From CAYNVQ01 sp964400735 (lineage in GTDB: Bacteria; Acidobacteriota; Aminicenantia; Aminicenantales; Aminicenantaceae), in NCBI GenBank assembly GCA_964400735.1, contig CAYNVQ010000010.1, forward strand, positions 121,063 through 185,062: 64,000 bases of DNA, in the 5' to 3' direction. Each line of letters starts with the position of its first letter. Position 1 is the stretch's first letter. Shown one piece after another: positions 43,521-51,857 of the stretch. The notes under the pieces are model-generated. The model was not told the DNA's origin. It saw only the letters and a list, made by a program, of their open reading frames with translations, and did not search any database. The position numbers and the translations under genes were made by a program.

Positions 43521-45018
43521 TCGAAAACAACTTACGAAAGAAGATGAAGGAAAGATCCTCAAATATCTCATCTCATCAAAAGACATCTTCACCAAAAGTA
43601 GAAAATTCCTAAGGGAGGAAGATTTCAGCGACATTGTCTTCAAGTGGGCTTTCCGCTTTACAGATGGGTTCTTGAAAAAGAAAAGGCGAATGCCCAGCCT
43701 TATTGAGATCCAGGAGGAAGTATTCAAAATCATAGAGAAAGAATTTGAAGATATAGAAAAAGATAGGCTAGACTCGACCGAGAGGACAATGGAATTCATC
43801 TGTGCCAGCATCAAGAGTGAAGATAATACATGGCTAGAAGAAGCAACCAAGGAATTCATCAAGTTTCATTATCTCTCAAATAAGATGGGGAAAGACGGCC
43901 AAAGCTTAGGCGCTGAAAGTGTAGGTGCCATAAAAGAGATTGAGAGCATATGGAGCGATGAGAAAGCGGAAACAAAAATAATCAGGAGTAAAGAGATGGA
44001 AAAAATCCATTGGTTTTGGCCTGGGCGTATTCCCAGCGGAAAATTTAACCTCATAGTGGGCCATCCAGGAGTGGGGAAATCTGTTATCACTATGATGATT
44101 GCTGCCCATGTCTCTATGGGCAAGCCTTGGCCCGATGATCCAGAAAGTAAGAATAAGAAAGGTAGAGTCATCATTCTATCAGCAGAAGATGCTCTGAAAG
44201 ACACAATCACTCCCCGCTTAGTTGCCCATGGATATGATGATAAGGAAGGAGCGATAGAGGTTTTCACAGGAGTAAACGAAGAGGGCCAGCTATTTAACTT
44301 TCACAGAGACATAGGAAAATTAGATGCTCTTCTAGAGAAAAAGTCAGATACAAGACTTTTCATAGTCGATCCTATCTCCGCCTATATGGGGAAAGTAGAT
44401 ACCCACAAGGACTCAGATGTTAGAAGCGTTTTAGCACCGCTTAAAGACATAGCAGAGCAGAGAAACGTCACCGTCATCGGCGTTATGCATCTGAATAAGA
44501 GAGCTGAACTGGAAAACATTGTCCAAAGAGTAATGGGATCAACTGGATTCACTGCCACCGCTCGCTCCGTTTGGCTGGTAGACAGAGATCCAGAGTCAGA
44601 GGAAAGGTATCTTATCCCAGTGAAGCATAATCTCGGAAAAGAGCAAGGCACCTTCATTTTTGAACTAAAAGACACAGTGGTAGACGAAGAGCGAGCCATT
44701 ACCGCACCTAGAGTAGAATATCTCCGCTCCGATAAAACAATCACCGCCACAACCATCCTAGATCGGCAAAAAGAGGTTAGGAAAGAGAAAAGGCATACAG
44801 AGAAAAACAAGGCCAAACGTTTTCTGGAAGATAAGTTGAAAGAATATGGAAGTAAGCCTATGCCTGCGGCTGATTTGATAAAAGAGGCTAAAGAATGGTG
44901 GGAGATCTCGGAACACACCCTTAACAGGGCCAGGAATGAGATGGGAATTTTAAGTAAAAGGGAAGGTGGCAGCGACGGTAAATGGGTATGGTTCATTCCA
45001 GGGAAGGAAGAAAATTAA
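43483..45018 (+). CDS. RepA-like AAA ATPase (replicative helicase type)
   Basis: 511 residues from ATG 43483 with AGGAGA upstream. An N-terminal DnaB-like helical part (about 20-160) precedes an AAA_25/RepA ATPase core. Walker A is G-H-P-G-V-G-K-S near 193-200, Walker B L-F-I-V-D-P near 290, and a sensor-like M-H-L-N-K. The C-terminal 80 residues look like a winged-helix unit. Similar proteins are hexameric helicases of plasmids, phages and satellites. The iteron region directly downstream supports a replication initiator/helicase role. Confidence 0.85.
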   Translation: MNNKNQQEKLRIDRKQLTKEDEGKILKYLISSKDIFTKSRKFLREEDFSDIVFKWAFRFTDGFLKKKRRMPSLIEIQEEVFKIIEKEFEDIEKDRLDSTERTMEFICASIKSEDNTWLEEATKEFIKFHYLSNKMGKDGQSLGAESVGAIKEIESIWSDEKAETKIIRSKEMEKIHWFWPGRIPSGKFNLIVGHPGVGKSVITMMIAAHVSMGKPWPDDPESKNKKGRVIILSAEDALKDTITPRLVAHGYDDKEGAIEVFTGVNEEGQLFNFHRDIGKLDALLEKKSDTRLFIVDPISAYMGKVDTHKDSDVRSVLAPLKDIAEQRNVTVIGVMHLNKRAELENIVQRVMGSTGFTATARSVWLVDRDPESEERYLIPVKHNLGKEQGTFIFELKDTVVDEERAITAPRVEYLRSDKTITATTILDRQKEVRKEKRHTEKNKAKRFLEDKLKEYGSKPMPAADLIKEAKEWWEISEHTLNRARNEMGILSKREGGSDGKWVWFIPGKEEN

Positions 45019-45041
45019 AGAATTGCGTTCCCCCGTGGCGT

Positions 45042-45225
45042 AAAAATGCTATTCTTTAAATTCTTTAAATTTATTAACACTTCCACAGGGGTAGAGAGAG
45101 TTTAACAGAAGAAAAAGAAATAAAATTAATCAATTCTTTAAAGAATTTAAAGGATTTAAAGAATATAAAGAATTTATAATTTAAAGATTCGGATACCTTT
45201 AAAGAATTTAAAGAATAGCATTTTT
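45042..45225. other. Candidate replication origin: iterons in a 28-bp inverted repeat
   Basis: The arms 45042-45069 and 45198-45225 are perfect 28-bp inverted repeats, each made of two tandem ATTCTTTAAA units plus the sequence AAAAATGCT. Between and beside them are about six more TTTAAAGAAT-type units in both orientations in very AT-rich DNA. An array of short repeats directly after a RepA-like helicase gene is the layout of an iteron origin. Confidence 0.7.
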
Positions 45226-45778
45226 CTCTCCCCGCAATTATCAATTCTTTAAAATTTCCTTTCTGCTAATATTCATAAACTATACAGTTGCCAAAGGGAG
45301 AGGGAGAAAGGGACGGTGAGATCGGGGTACGGAGCCTAAGTCTCGGCGCTATTTCGGAGCGAACAGATGTTCGCTTCTGTGCTTGAAGATGGCCCTTTGT
45401 TGGGATTGATTCTTTTATCGCTCTTAAATCTTCGAGATCGAAAAATGGCTGTTTTTGCCCTACCTTGACTATTCTTAAAACGGGCCTGTTTAGAGAGGTC
45501 TCCTGTAATGTGAAGAAAATAAAGGAGTTGGATTTACTGTCTGCCTTAAATTTCTGGAGAGCCAAGGGAAAGATCGACTCTCTGTGCCCATCTGAGCGCC
45601 TCATTTTTGGTAGGTGATTCCTTTTTTTGAGAAGATCTGTTCTAGGGCCGATCTGATATGAAGCATGCCTTCTGCTGCGCCTGTTGGAGAATGTTGTGCA
45701 GGTGGGCTTAGAAGATATAATTACTAGTAAAATGGGCAAGACCCGACGTTATGAGCAGTATTGAAAGTTCATTTCTCC
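45226..45778. other. Region between origin and HXXEE gene
   Basis: Starts with one further ATTCTTTAAA unit (near 45244). A 157-codon minus-strand frame (45266-45739, TTG start) has no good ribosome site and atypical composition. It could be a decayed gene but is not called. Confidence 0.4.
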
Positions 45779-46450
45779 TTATCGTCTGGCACGCTCAAAT
45801 TTCTTCTCAACGTCGAAGCGTTTCATTTGGTCTTGGTCGAAAGGATAAGGTGAATCTTTGTCACCGAGCAATTTTTGTTCAATTACATAGAAAACGAGGA
45901 ACATAGAGACAGTCATGTAAACTACTGCAAGCAACCAATCCCCCAAGTTCACCAGGTTATTTGCTATGATGTGATGTATGTAAATCACACCAATCGGGAC
46001 GTGACCAAAAACAGTGGCAAAAACGCCAGGACTATAGAATGACCTTAGCTTTATGTTCACATAAATGACGTGGCCGATGACTTGCATAGTTAAGCCGACA
46101 AGGACAGGTGCTAAACCTAGCCAAATCACGTTGGGGAAAAAGACTGGAAGCAAATAGAACCCATATGCAAAAATAAGGTTAGCCACCATGGACGAATTCT
46201 GGTTCAACGGGTGCATAAAGCGGTCTAGCTTTAAACTTGGCATAAAAACTTTATTTGCGATGGCTGGAAATCCACCTGGCCAACTGTATTCTTCAAACTG
46301 ATGTATAAGAACGGCAATAAAGTTGAAAAGAAGAAGTTTTTGTAAAAGGACAATCTCATTCCAAGCAAATATTAGGTAGGCCCCTGCAACCATTGCTGAA
46401 AAAAGGCCAATTTTGCTCCAATGCCGCCTTAGAAATTTTATAGGACTCAT
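45779..46450 (-). CDS. HXXEE-domain membrane protein
   Basis: 223 residues with six membrane helices. The naming motif H-Q-F-E-E is at about residues 47-51, followed by Y-S-W-P-G-G-F. Further conserved residues are in G-H-V-I-Y-V-N and a late H-V-P-I-G-V-I-Y-I-H-H. The His/Glu pattern within helices suggests a metal-dependent intramembrane enzyme; activity of the family is not known. AAGGAGG ribosome site. With the next gene it forms the element's minus-strand cargo pair. Confidence 0.82.
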   Translation of the reverse strand: MSPIKFLRRHWSKIGLFSAMVAGAYLIFAWNEIVLLQKLLLFNFIAVLIHQFEEYSWPGGFPAIANKVFMPSLKLDRFMHPLNQNSSMVANLIFAYGFYLLPVFFPNVIWLGLAPVLVGLTMQVIGHVIYVNIKLRSFYSPGVFATVFGHVPIGVIYIHHIIANNLVNLGDWLLAVVYMTVSMFLVFYVIEQKLLGDKDSPYPFDQDQMKRFDVEKKFERARR

Positions 46451-46504
46451 TTTCTCCTCCTTGTTGTTGATATGAATTTTTTAACTAGATCTTTAGATCT
46501 TAGT

Positions 46505-47176
46505 TTAGGTATAAACTTTCCTCACACCAATAACTAGGTTATCAATTACTTTTAGCACTGATGTATCCCATGGAAATTGAGATTGATTAGAAATCCAGCT
46601 TTGGGCAAGAGAATTGAAATTCTGCTCTACAGCGACAGGAATAAAAAAGTCTGAGATGATTTCTTGCATCAATCTCCATTCATAAAAAATATCATTTTTG
46701 ATATTTGTGTTCCCCTTTAGGAATTTGAGCGTATATTCTCGGTCTATTGGGGGGACTATGTTGGGTAAAAGATGTGCCATAACCTTTGAGTTCCCAACTA
46801 TGGTAGTTCCGCTCGCCATTACGTTTATGTTAAAAAAAATTTTGCTTAAGAGCTTCCAATCCTCAGTGTTAACTGAGTTGTAGTAAATGCTCTCAGCTGC
46901 CTTAATCTCTTCTCTTATTTTTTCTACACTTTTTTGAAAAATCTCAAAGCTCTGCATTTTTGAGCCGCCCTTGCCCATTCTGTGCATTCCCCAAGAGGCC
47001 AGAGTGGCATAAATGTATTCTAGATAAAGAGAGAAGTCTGCTGAATTTTTAGCCTCAAGTGATCTTCTGTGGAAATAGAGGCTAGGCCCTCGGAAGGTAT
47101 TAGCTGCATAATATGCTGAATGATAGCGTTCGGCGTTTATAAGAATATCATTGATCTTATCTTGATATTGGGTCAT
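46505..47176 (-). CDS. Conserved protein of unknown function, cargo
   Basis: 223 residues, largely helical, no signal or membrane helix. The most distinctive block is V-G-N-S-K-V-M-A-H-L-L-P-N-I-V-P-P-I-D-R-E-Y at about 131-151, which has the look of a conserved active or binding site. I have an impression of having seen this block in other unannotated bacterial proteins but cannot name a family. It lies 54 bases before the HXXEE gene on the same strand. Confidence 0.65.
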   Translation of the reverse strand: MTQYQDKINDILINAERYHSAYYAANTFRGPSLYFHRRSLEAKNSADFSLYLEYIYATLASWGMHRMGKGGSKMQSFEIFQKSVEKIREEIKAAESIYYNSVNTEDWKLLSKIFFNINVMASGTTIVGNSKVMAHLLPNIVPPIDREYTLKFLKGNTNIKNDIFYEWRLMQEIISDFFIPVAVEQNFNSLAQSWISNQSQFPWDTSVLKVIDNLVIGVRKVYT

Positions 47177-47457
47177 TTTGCTGAGGGATAATTATACTGC
47201 TTTTATCGCTTCCCGCCAACCTATAGAATATGACTTCGGGGGAAGTTTGAACCTATCCATCCTCGCCCACATAAAACACAACCTCAGATCTTCCCCAAAT
47301 AACTAAGATCTAATAGCTTTGTTTGTAAAACTCTGCTTTAAGCCTTATGTCTCTCCGATCTCACCCCAGGGGTAGCACTACAATAAGCAAAATATTTGTT
47401 TGTTTTAGCTTTACTTTTCCATAAAAATCATTATATTTATAATAGGTGAACAATTAG
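47177..47457. other. Divergent intergenic region in the element
   Basis: Between the minus-strand cargo pair and the small plus-strand genes; it probably holds promoters in both directions. The end is very AT-rich, with repeated GGTGAACAA near 47445-47465. No gene seen. Confidence 0.45.
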
Positions 47458-47607
47458 GTGAACAAAATAGGCGTTGATTTTGAAGGTCGCAATTGGCTTA
47501 CCCTAGTCCGCTTGGCTCGCTTGGGTTATTCCCCAAAAGAGGCCAAGCGAATAATGCGAAAGATTGAGGCTGGGAAAATGACCCTGAGGGATGTGAAGAA
47601 GAAATGA
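47458..47607 (+). CDS. Small basic element protein
   Basis: 49 residues from GTG 47458. The sequence W-L-T-L-V-R-L-A-R-L-G-Y-S-P-K-E-A-K-R-I-M-R-K-I-E is amphipathic and basic, like a short DNA-binding helix pair. Its stop overlaps the next start (ATGA). The two small genes lie upstream of the tyrosine recombinase and could be its directionality or regulatory factors, which is inference only. Confidence 0.55.
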   Translation: MNKIGVDFEGRNWLTLVRLARLGYSPKEAKRIMRKIEAGKMTLRDVKKK

Positions 47608-47780
47608 TTTATCGAGTGAGGATTAGAGATCGCCATCCCTGGAGAAGATCTATTCCTGCTGAATCTGAGTTTGAGGCGATGAGAAAGGCGCTAGTGCGTT
47701 TTAGATCTGAGCGTGGATATGAACCATCTAAGGCAGAAGACATAACTGCTGCGCCTGACGTAAAGCAATTCCTTTCTTGA
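47604..47780 (+). CDS. Small element protein
   Basis: 58 residues, ATG overlapping the previous stop. Arg-rich N-terminus (Y-R-V-R-I-R-D-R-H-P-W-R-R-S) then a helical part. No family known. It is followed 86 bases later by the tyrosine recombinase. Confidence 0.55.
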   Translation: MIYRVRIRDRHPWRRSIPAESEFEAMRKALVRFRSERGYEPSKAEDITAAPDVKQFLS

Positions 47781-47866
47781 AAACAAGTAAGCATCAGGCT
47801 TTGGTTTTCATGAATAGGACAATGTATATCTAATCGCTGGTTTAAAGCGATAAATAAGGAGGACAG

Positions 47867-48481
47867 ATGGGACAAACTCACACTCCTCAGAAGTCGGTCA
47901 AATACCTCTCCGAGGAAGAGACCAAACTTTTCTTCTCTGTGGTTAAAAAGAATCCCCGTGACCATCTGCTGTTTAAGTGGATGTACCTCTATGGCCTAAG
48001 AGTAAGCGAAGCTATCGCCCTCCGCCTCTCGGATATTCTCCCCGATCTGCACTCTCCAAAGGAAATTTACATTAAGCGCTTAAAGGGAGGGATCTCTCGG
48101 CACTTCCCGATAAGATCAGAAGAAACTATACATCTCAAAAGATGGCTAAGAAAACGTGCTCAAATGGCGAACGCAGACGGAAACCCTTGGCTCTTCCTCT
48201 CTTCGCACTCTGTGCTCCACCACATGAGCGCCATGAACGTTGAGAAGATGATGGTGAAATATGGAGAATTAGCTGGTCTTGATAGAGAGAAGAGCCATCC
48301 TCATACTCTGCGCCACTCTTGCGCAATCCATATGCTCATGAACGGATCGGACATCTATGATGTGCAATCTCATTTAGGTCATAGCAATGTCGGCACAACA
48401 ATCCGATACTACGGTCAATTTGGTCACAAGGACTGGATAGCTAAGACTCGTGAAAGATTGGAGAATAGGTTTTTTGTTTAA
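47867..48481 (+). CDS. Tyrosine recombinase, catalytic domain only
   Basis: 204 residues. The catalytic set is visible: Arg in G-L-R-V-S-E-A-I, Lys in L-K-G-G, H-T-L-R-H (H-x-x-R), H in L-G-H-S-N-V, and the nucleophile Tyr in T-I-R-Y-Y-G. The usual N-terminal SAM-like core-binding domain is absent or reduced, so this is a minimal XerD-like protein. In an element already carrying a serine integrase it more likely resolves multimers or inverts DNA than integrates. AAGGAGG upstream of the ATG. Confidence 0.88.
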   Translation: MGQTHTPQKSVKYLSEEETKLFFSVVKKNPRDHLLFKWMYLYGLRVSEAIALRLSDILPDLHSPKEIYIKRLKGGISRHFPIRSEETIHLKRWLRKRAQMANADGNPWLFLSSHSVLHHMSAMNVEKMMVKYGELAGLDREKSHPHTLRHSCAIHMLMNGSDIYDVQSHLGHSNVGTTIRYYGQFGHKDWIAKTRERLENRFFV

Positions 48482-48606
48482 AAGATACTTCGTGAGAAAT
48501 ATAATTAATCGCTTCCGTCTGTTATATGAGGTGTTTTCAAATACTGCTATTTTGACTTTTTGACATAAAAACGTGCATTGATATATATTTAGAAAGGATA
48601 ACTATA

Positions 48607-49521
48607 ATGGCAAAACAGATCGCATCCTCCCCACAACAAAAAAGCACAAAAAGCCGATCAAAGAAACTAAATATCAATTATGGAAGAACATGCGACTGCA
48701 AGAAAAGTCACATTAACTGTCTGACTCCAAAAGAGTGGCTGAAAAACCAACTTGGAGTATGGCAATTCTATTATGAAAATAGGGATGTGCGAGATAAAAA
48801 AGCCCATCCTGCAACTTTTCCTATTTCTCTATCAAAAAGGGTTATTGAATTATTTTCACATGAAGGTGAACTAGTATTAGATCCTTTTGTCGGGAGCGGG
48901 ACCACTCTAGTAGCAGCAAAAGACTGTAACAGAAATGCTGTTGGCTTTGATTTGAAAAAGGATTACATCAGCTTAAGTAAAGATCGTCTAAAAGATCAAA
49001 CCTTATTCGGAAATTCTCAACAAATTGCAATCGAAGATGATGCTCGGAATATTCCATCATACCTTGAGCCTGAAACAGTAAGTCTGATTTGGACATCACC
49101 GCCCTATGCTAATCTTCTGAATCGTAAAAGAAAGAATAAGTCTAGAAGATATAGAAAAAATGAACAGCTAGGGAAAGTCGAACAATATTCGCAAGATCCT
49201 AGAGATCTTGGTACTATGGAACTTGAAATTTATACAGATGTGATGGGTGAGATCTTTGAGTCATTATTGCCTCTTCTTCGCCCAAAAGCGCATTGTGTGA
49301 TTAATGTCCCTGATATGTGGTGGGAAAATCAAAGAATTACCATTCATGTAGCACTAATAGAGGAATTAAGAAAACGTGGTTATGAACTTAGGAATATTAT
49401 AATCTGGGATAGAACAAATATTGTAAATCAAATAGGGATTTTCGGATGGCCAAGTAATTACATCACAATGGGGGTCACTTTCGAATATCTTTTAGATTTC
49501 TGGCGGAAACCAGTAGATTAA
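48607..49521 (+). CDS. DNA methyltransferase of a type II system, N4-cytosine type
   Basis: 304 residues. SAM motif I D-P-F-V-G-S-G-T-T-L is at about 96-105 and the catalytic motif IV T-S-P-P-Y near 163-167. The S-P-P-Y form is typical of N4-cytosine methylases. The segment H-P-A-x-F-P-I-S-L just before motif I is motif X, normally next to a C-terminal motif I in the beta class, so the protein looks circularly permuted. The convergent gene is a MvaI/BcnI-type endonuclease, whose known partners are N4C methylases acting on CCNGG-like sites. Confidence 0.87.
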   Translation: MAKQIASSPQQKSTKSRSKKLNINYGRTCDCKKSHINCLTPKEWLKNQLGVWQFYYENRDVRDKKAHPATFPISLSKRVIELFSHEGELVLDPFVGSGTTLVAAKDCNRNAVGFDLKKDYISLSKDRLKDQTLFGNSQQIAIEDDARNIPSYLEPETVSLIWTSPPYANLLNRKRKNKSRRYRKNEQLGKVEQYSQDPRDLGTMELEIYTDVMGEIFESLLPLLRPKAHCVINVPDMWWENQRITIHVALIEELRKRGYELRNIIIWDRTNIVNQIGIFGWPSNYITMGVTFEYLLDFWRKPVD

Positions 49522-49532
49522 GAATAGGCGAA

Positions 49533-50246
49533 TTACAGTATTTTCCTTACGTCTCTGTAACCTTTTAAAAGTTTGCTTTTTGGTATTCTTATATGAGGCC
49601 CTCTATCATGGGGACCTCTTGTGCTTCCTACTGGCTGGTCAATACAAAAGTCTATAACAATCACTCCGCTTTTAACCAATTCATCCAGATTCTTTAATTC
49701 ATCCAGAAGATAAGCTTCAACAAAATGAAACTGCTCATCTCTTGCTAAGGTTTTTCCCCATGTTTCTGCCATAACTAAGATAATTCGGTCTATTTTTTCT
49801 ATGGAATCCTCAAGATTCCATCTGCATATGAATTCTTCTTCATAATACATATTTATAGAAGAGGGATCTGGAGATTCTAAAATGAAGCCAAGGCTATTTG
49901 GTTTAGTGCCTGTGATTGTTGTAAACAATTTCTTTTTAAGGACTGACTGGTCTCGTTTTGAAGGTCTTACATATCCGAATCGATCAAAAACTTGAATAGG
50001 TGTTAATCCTGTTTCTGTGGTTTTATGGCAAAGCGTTAATGTGCCAGATTTCTTCCTCATCCCCTTAAGTTCAAAATTCCCCAAATCCCTGATGCTAAGG
50101 TTATTCTCAGTTATGTGGAACTCTCTTTCTAATATTTGTCCGATTACGCCCTCGTCTCGACGATACATCCCTGGTGGGATAGGGAGGAAGCCTTTTGACT
50201 TAATTTCATTTAGCTTTATCGTTATCTGTTCAATAGTCCAATTCAT
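49533..50246 (-). CDS. MvaI/BcnI-family type II restriction endonuclease
   Basis: 237 residues. The N-terminal pattern I-K-S-K-G-F-L-P-I-P-P-G-M-Y-R-R-D-E-G-V-I-G-Q-I-L-E and G-N-F-E-L-K-G-M-R (the E-x-K of the PD-(D/E)xK core) match MvaI/BcnI nucleases, which cut CCWGG or CCSGG as monomers. Convergent with, and 12 bases from, the methylase gene, as usual for type II pairs. GGAGG upstream of ATG. The site cannot be read from sequence. Confidence 0.83.
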   Translation of the reverse strand: MNWTIEQITIKLNEIKSKGFLPIPPGMYRRDEGVIGQILEREFHITENNLSIRDLGNFELKGMRKKSGTLTLCHKTTETGLTPIQVFDRFGYVRPSKRDQSVLKKKLFTTITGTKPNSLGFILESPDPSSINMYYEEEFICRWNLEDSIEKIDRIILVMAETWGKTLARDEQFHFVEAYLLDELKNLDELVKSGVIVIDFCIDQPVGSTRGPHDRGPHIRIPKSKLLKGYRDVRKIL

Positions 50247-50432
50247 ATTCAGACCTCCACTTTGACCTATTTCAACTTTTTAATTACCAATATTATAGGA
50301 ATGAAATGGATATACATGCAAGTTCTTAGATTCAGCTAACAGAGAACTTGAGGACGCTTATAACAGCTTTGAAAAATAGAATTCATGGTGATAAGATACT
50401 AATAAATAAAGTGATGAAAAAGAGGTGAGCAA

Positions 50433-51296
50433 ATGGGGAATATCAAACATTTATGTTTTACCTATTTCATTGTTCCAATTGAGGAGCATCTTTTCACTAA
50501 GCCAGTCCCATACGAAACTCAAAGGGATTGGTTAAAAGAAGCAATGTTTAGTAATCAAGAGTTCACAACTGCAAAGGGTGTTGATTATGCTGTTCGCATA
50601 AAAGATAAAGAGCAACTTAGTTTTGAAGATGATAAAAACATTATTATTGGGAAACTATCAAGAAAGAAACATACTCACATTTATGAAAAAACTCCAGATG
50701 ATATCAAAGAGAAAGATCGTGAAGATTGGCCCTTTGTTGGATTTATATGCGATATGAGAAAAAAGCACCAAAAACTTGTAATGGAGTATGATTCTAAAGT
50801 AATCTCTCGTATGAATTCATTCAAAAAAAATCTGCAAGAAATTGCGAATTATAAGATGTTTTCACATGGATATTCAGTTGCATTTGAATTATTAGTTAAA
50901 GAAAAGGCATTTTGGAAAATTATTGATTCTGCTGATGGTGTATATGGAATACATTTTGTCCTGCATTCCCCTAATCTATTTGGCGCAGATGAAGAGGCAG
51001 ATAAAGCCCTAAAGGAATTACAAAAGATCTTTAATAACAATAGAGCGGAGTTTGATCTAACAAACGATCAGGCCAAGTTAAATGTGCCGAAAGAAAGAAT
51101 AACTAGCTTCCAAGAATATGCAGATAGGGGTGGTGGATACTGGAAAATTTCAGTTAAAAAAAATAATAGAAGAAGAACCCATAGCAGCTCAGAACAAGCT
51201 TTAACTGTAACTGTTGAAGCTGAAGAAAGGGCTAATATAGAAACTTTAAAGCAGGTATTACGAGAATTCCTCCAGAAAGATAATCATGAAGTTTAA
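50433..51296 (+). CDS. Unknown soluble protein of a two-gene unit
   Basis: 287 residues, no recognised family, no signal or membrane helix. N-terminal strands (I-K-H-L-C-F-T-Y-F-I-V-P-I-E-E), a long central helix region, and a C-terminal basic linker (K-K-N-N-R-R-R-T-H) followed by a short domain. AGAGGTGA ribosome site. It overlaps the following membrane-protein gene by 11 bases. Placement directly beside a restriction-modification pair suggests a defence cargo, which is inference. Confidence 0.68.
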   Translation: MGNIKHLCFTYFIVPIEEHLFTKPVPYETQRDWLKEAMFSNQEFTTAKGVDYAVRIKDKEQLSFEDDKNIIIGKLSRKKHTHIYEKTPDDIKEKDREDWPFVGFICDMRKKHQKLVMEYDSKVISRMNSFKKNLQEIANYKMFSHGYSVAFELLVKEKAFWKIIDSADGVYGIHFVLHSPNLFGADEEADKALKELQKIFNNNRAEFDLTNDQAKLNVPKERITSFQEYADRGGGYWKISVKKNNRRRTHSSSEQALTVTVEAEERANIETLKQVLREFLQKDNHEV

Positions 51297-51828
51297 GAAA
51301 CTAATACTTATTGCTTTTGCGTTAATTTCAAGCTATTGCATTGTTTTGCTGAATCCTAAGGCAATTTCGGAAATAGTGCAATCTTTCACAATATCAAGCA
51401 TAGCCATTCTTGCAGGATTGTTGATTGGAGCAATAGGAGTTTTTCTGGGAAGTCTTGGAAATTTGTATACATTGCTTCAAATTAAAACTGAGATTAGTTT
51501 TCAGGAGTTATCAAACTTCTTGAAGTTTATCCGCAGTGCGGTTAGTGAATTAAAGCAGAATGTACTATTCGTCGTCTTTTCAATAGCAGTCGTTTTATTG
51601 ATTACCTTGTTAAAACGAATAGACCTCCCAAATGTGAGGTGGCCAATTTCAATTACATTTTTGACTAAAGAAATATTCCTTACTTCAATCATACTCTGTC
51701 TAGTCGTGTTAGTATTCATAGCGATAATTGATTCAGTTAAGGCAATGTTCAGGTTGCATTCGATATATGAAGAGATAATTCAAGATACTTTAAAACGAGA
51801 TGAGAATACGAATTCTCAGAAAGATTGA
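51286..51828 (+). CDS. Four-helix membrane protein of the two-gene unit
   Basis: 180 residues with four predicted membrane helices (about 3-25, 34-62, 86-107, 124-150) and a charged C-terminal tail. No recognised family. The start lies inside the previous gene's end, so translation is coupled. A soluble protein plus a small multi-pass membrane partner is a common layout for sensor/membrane-effector immunity pairs. Confidence 0.68.
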   Translation: MKFKKLILIAFALISSYCIVLLNPKAISEIVQSFTISSIAILAGLLIGAIGVFLGSLGNLYTLLQIKTEISFQELSNFLKFIRSAVSELKQNVLFVVFSIAVVLLITLLKRIDLPNVRWPISITFLTKEIFLTSIILCLVVLVFIAIIDSVKAMFRLHSIYEEIIQDTLKRDENTNSQKD

Positions 51829-51857
51829 GACACTCGTTATAGCATGGGGGAGGCCAG

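Noticed and set aside
45042..45260. Iteron region considered as a CRISPR array or insertion-sequence ends
   Set aside because: The units are only about 10 bases, overlap each other and vary in orientation; no transposase lies between the inverted arms.
45266..45739. 157-codon minus-strand frame beside the iteron region
   Set aside because: TTG start without a convincing ribosome site and an unusual residue mix; no domain pattern. Could be decayed but not supportable as a gene.
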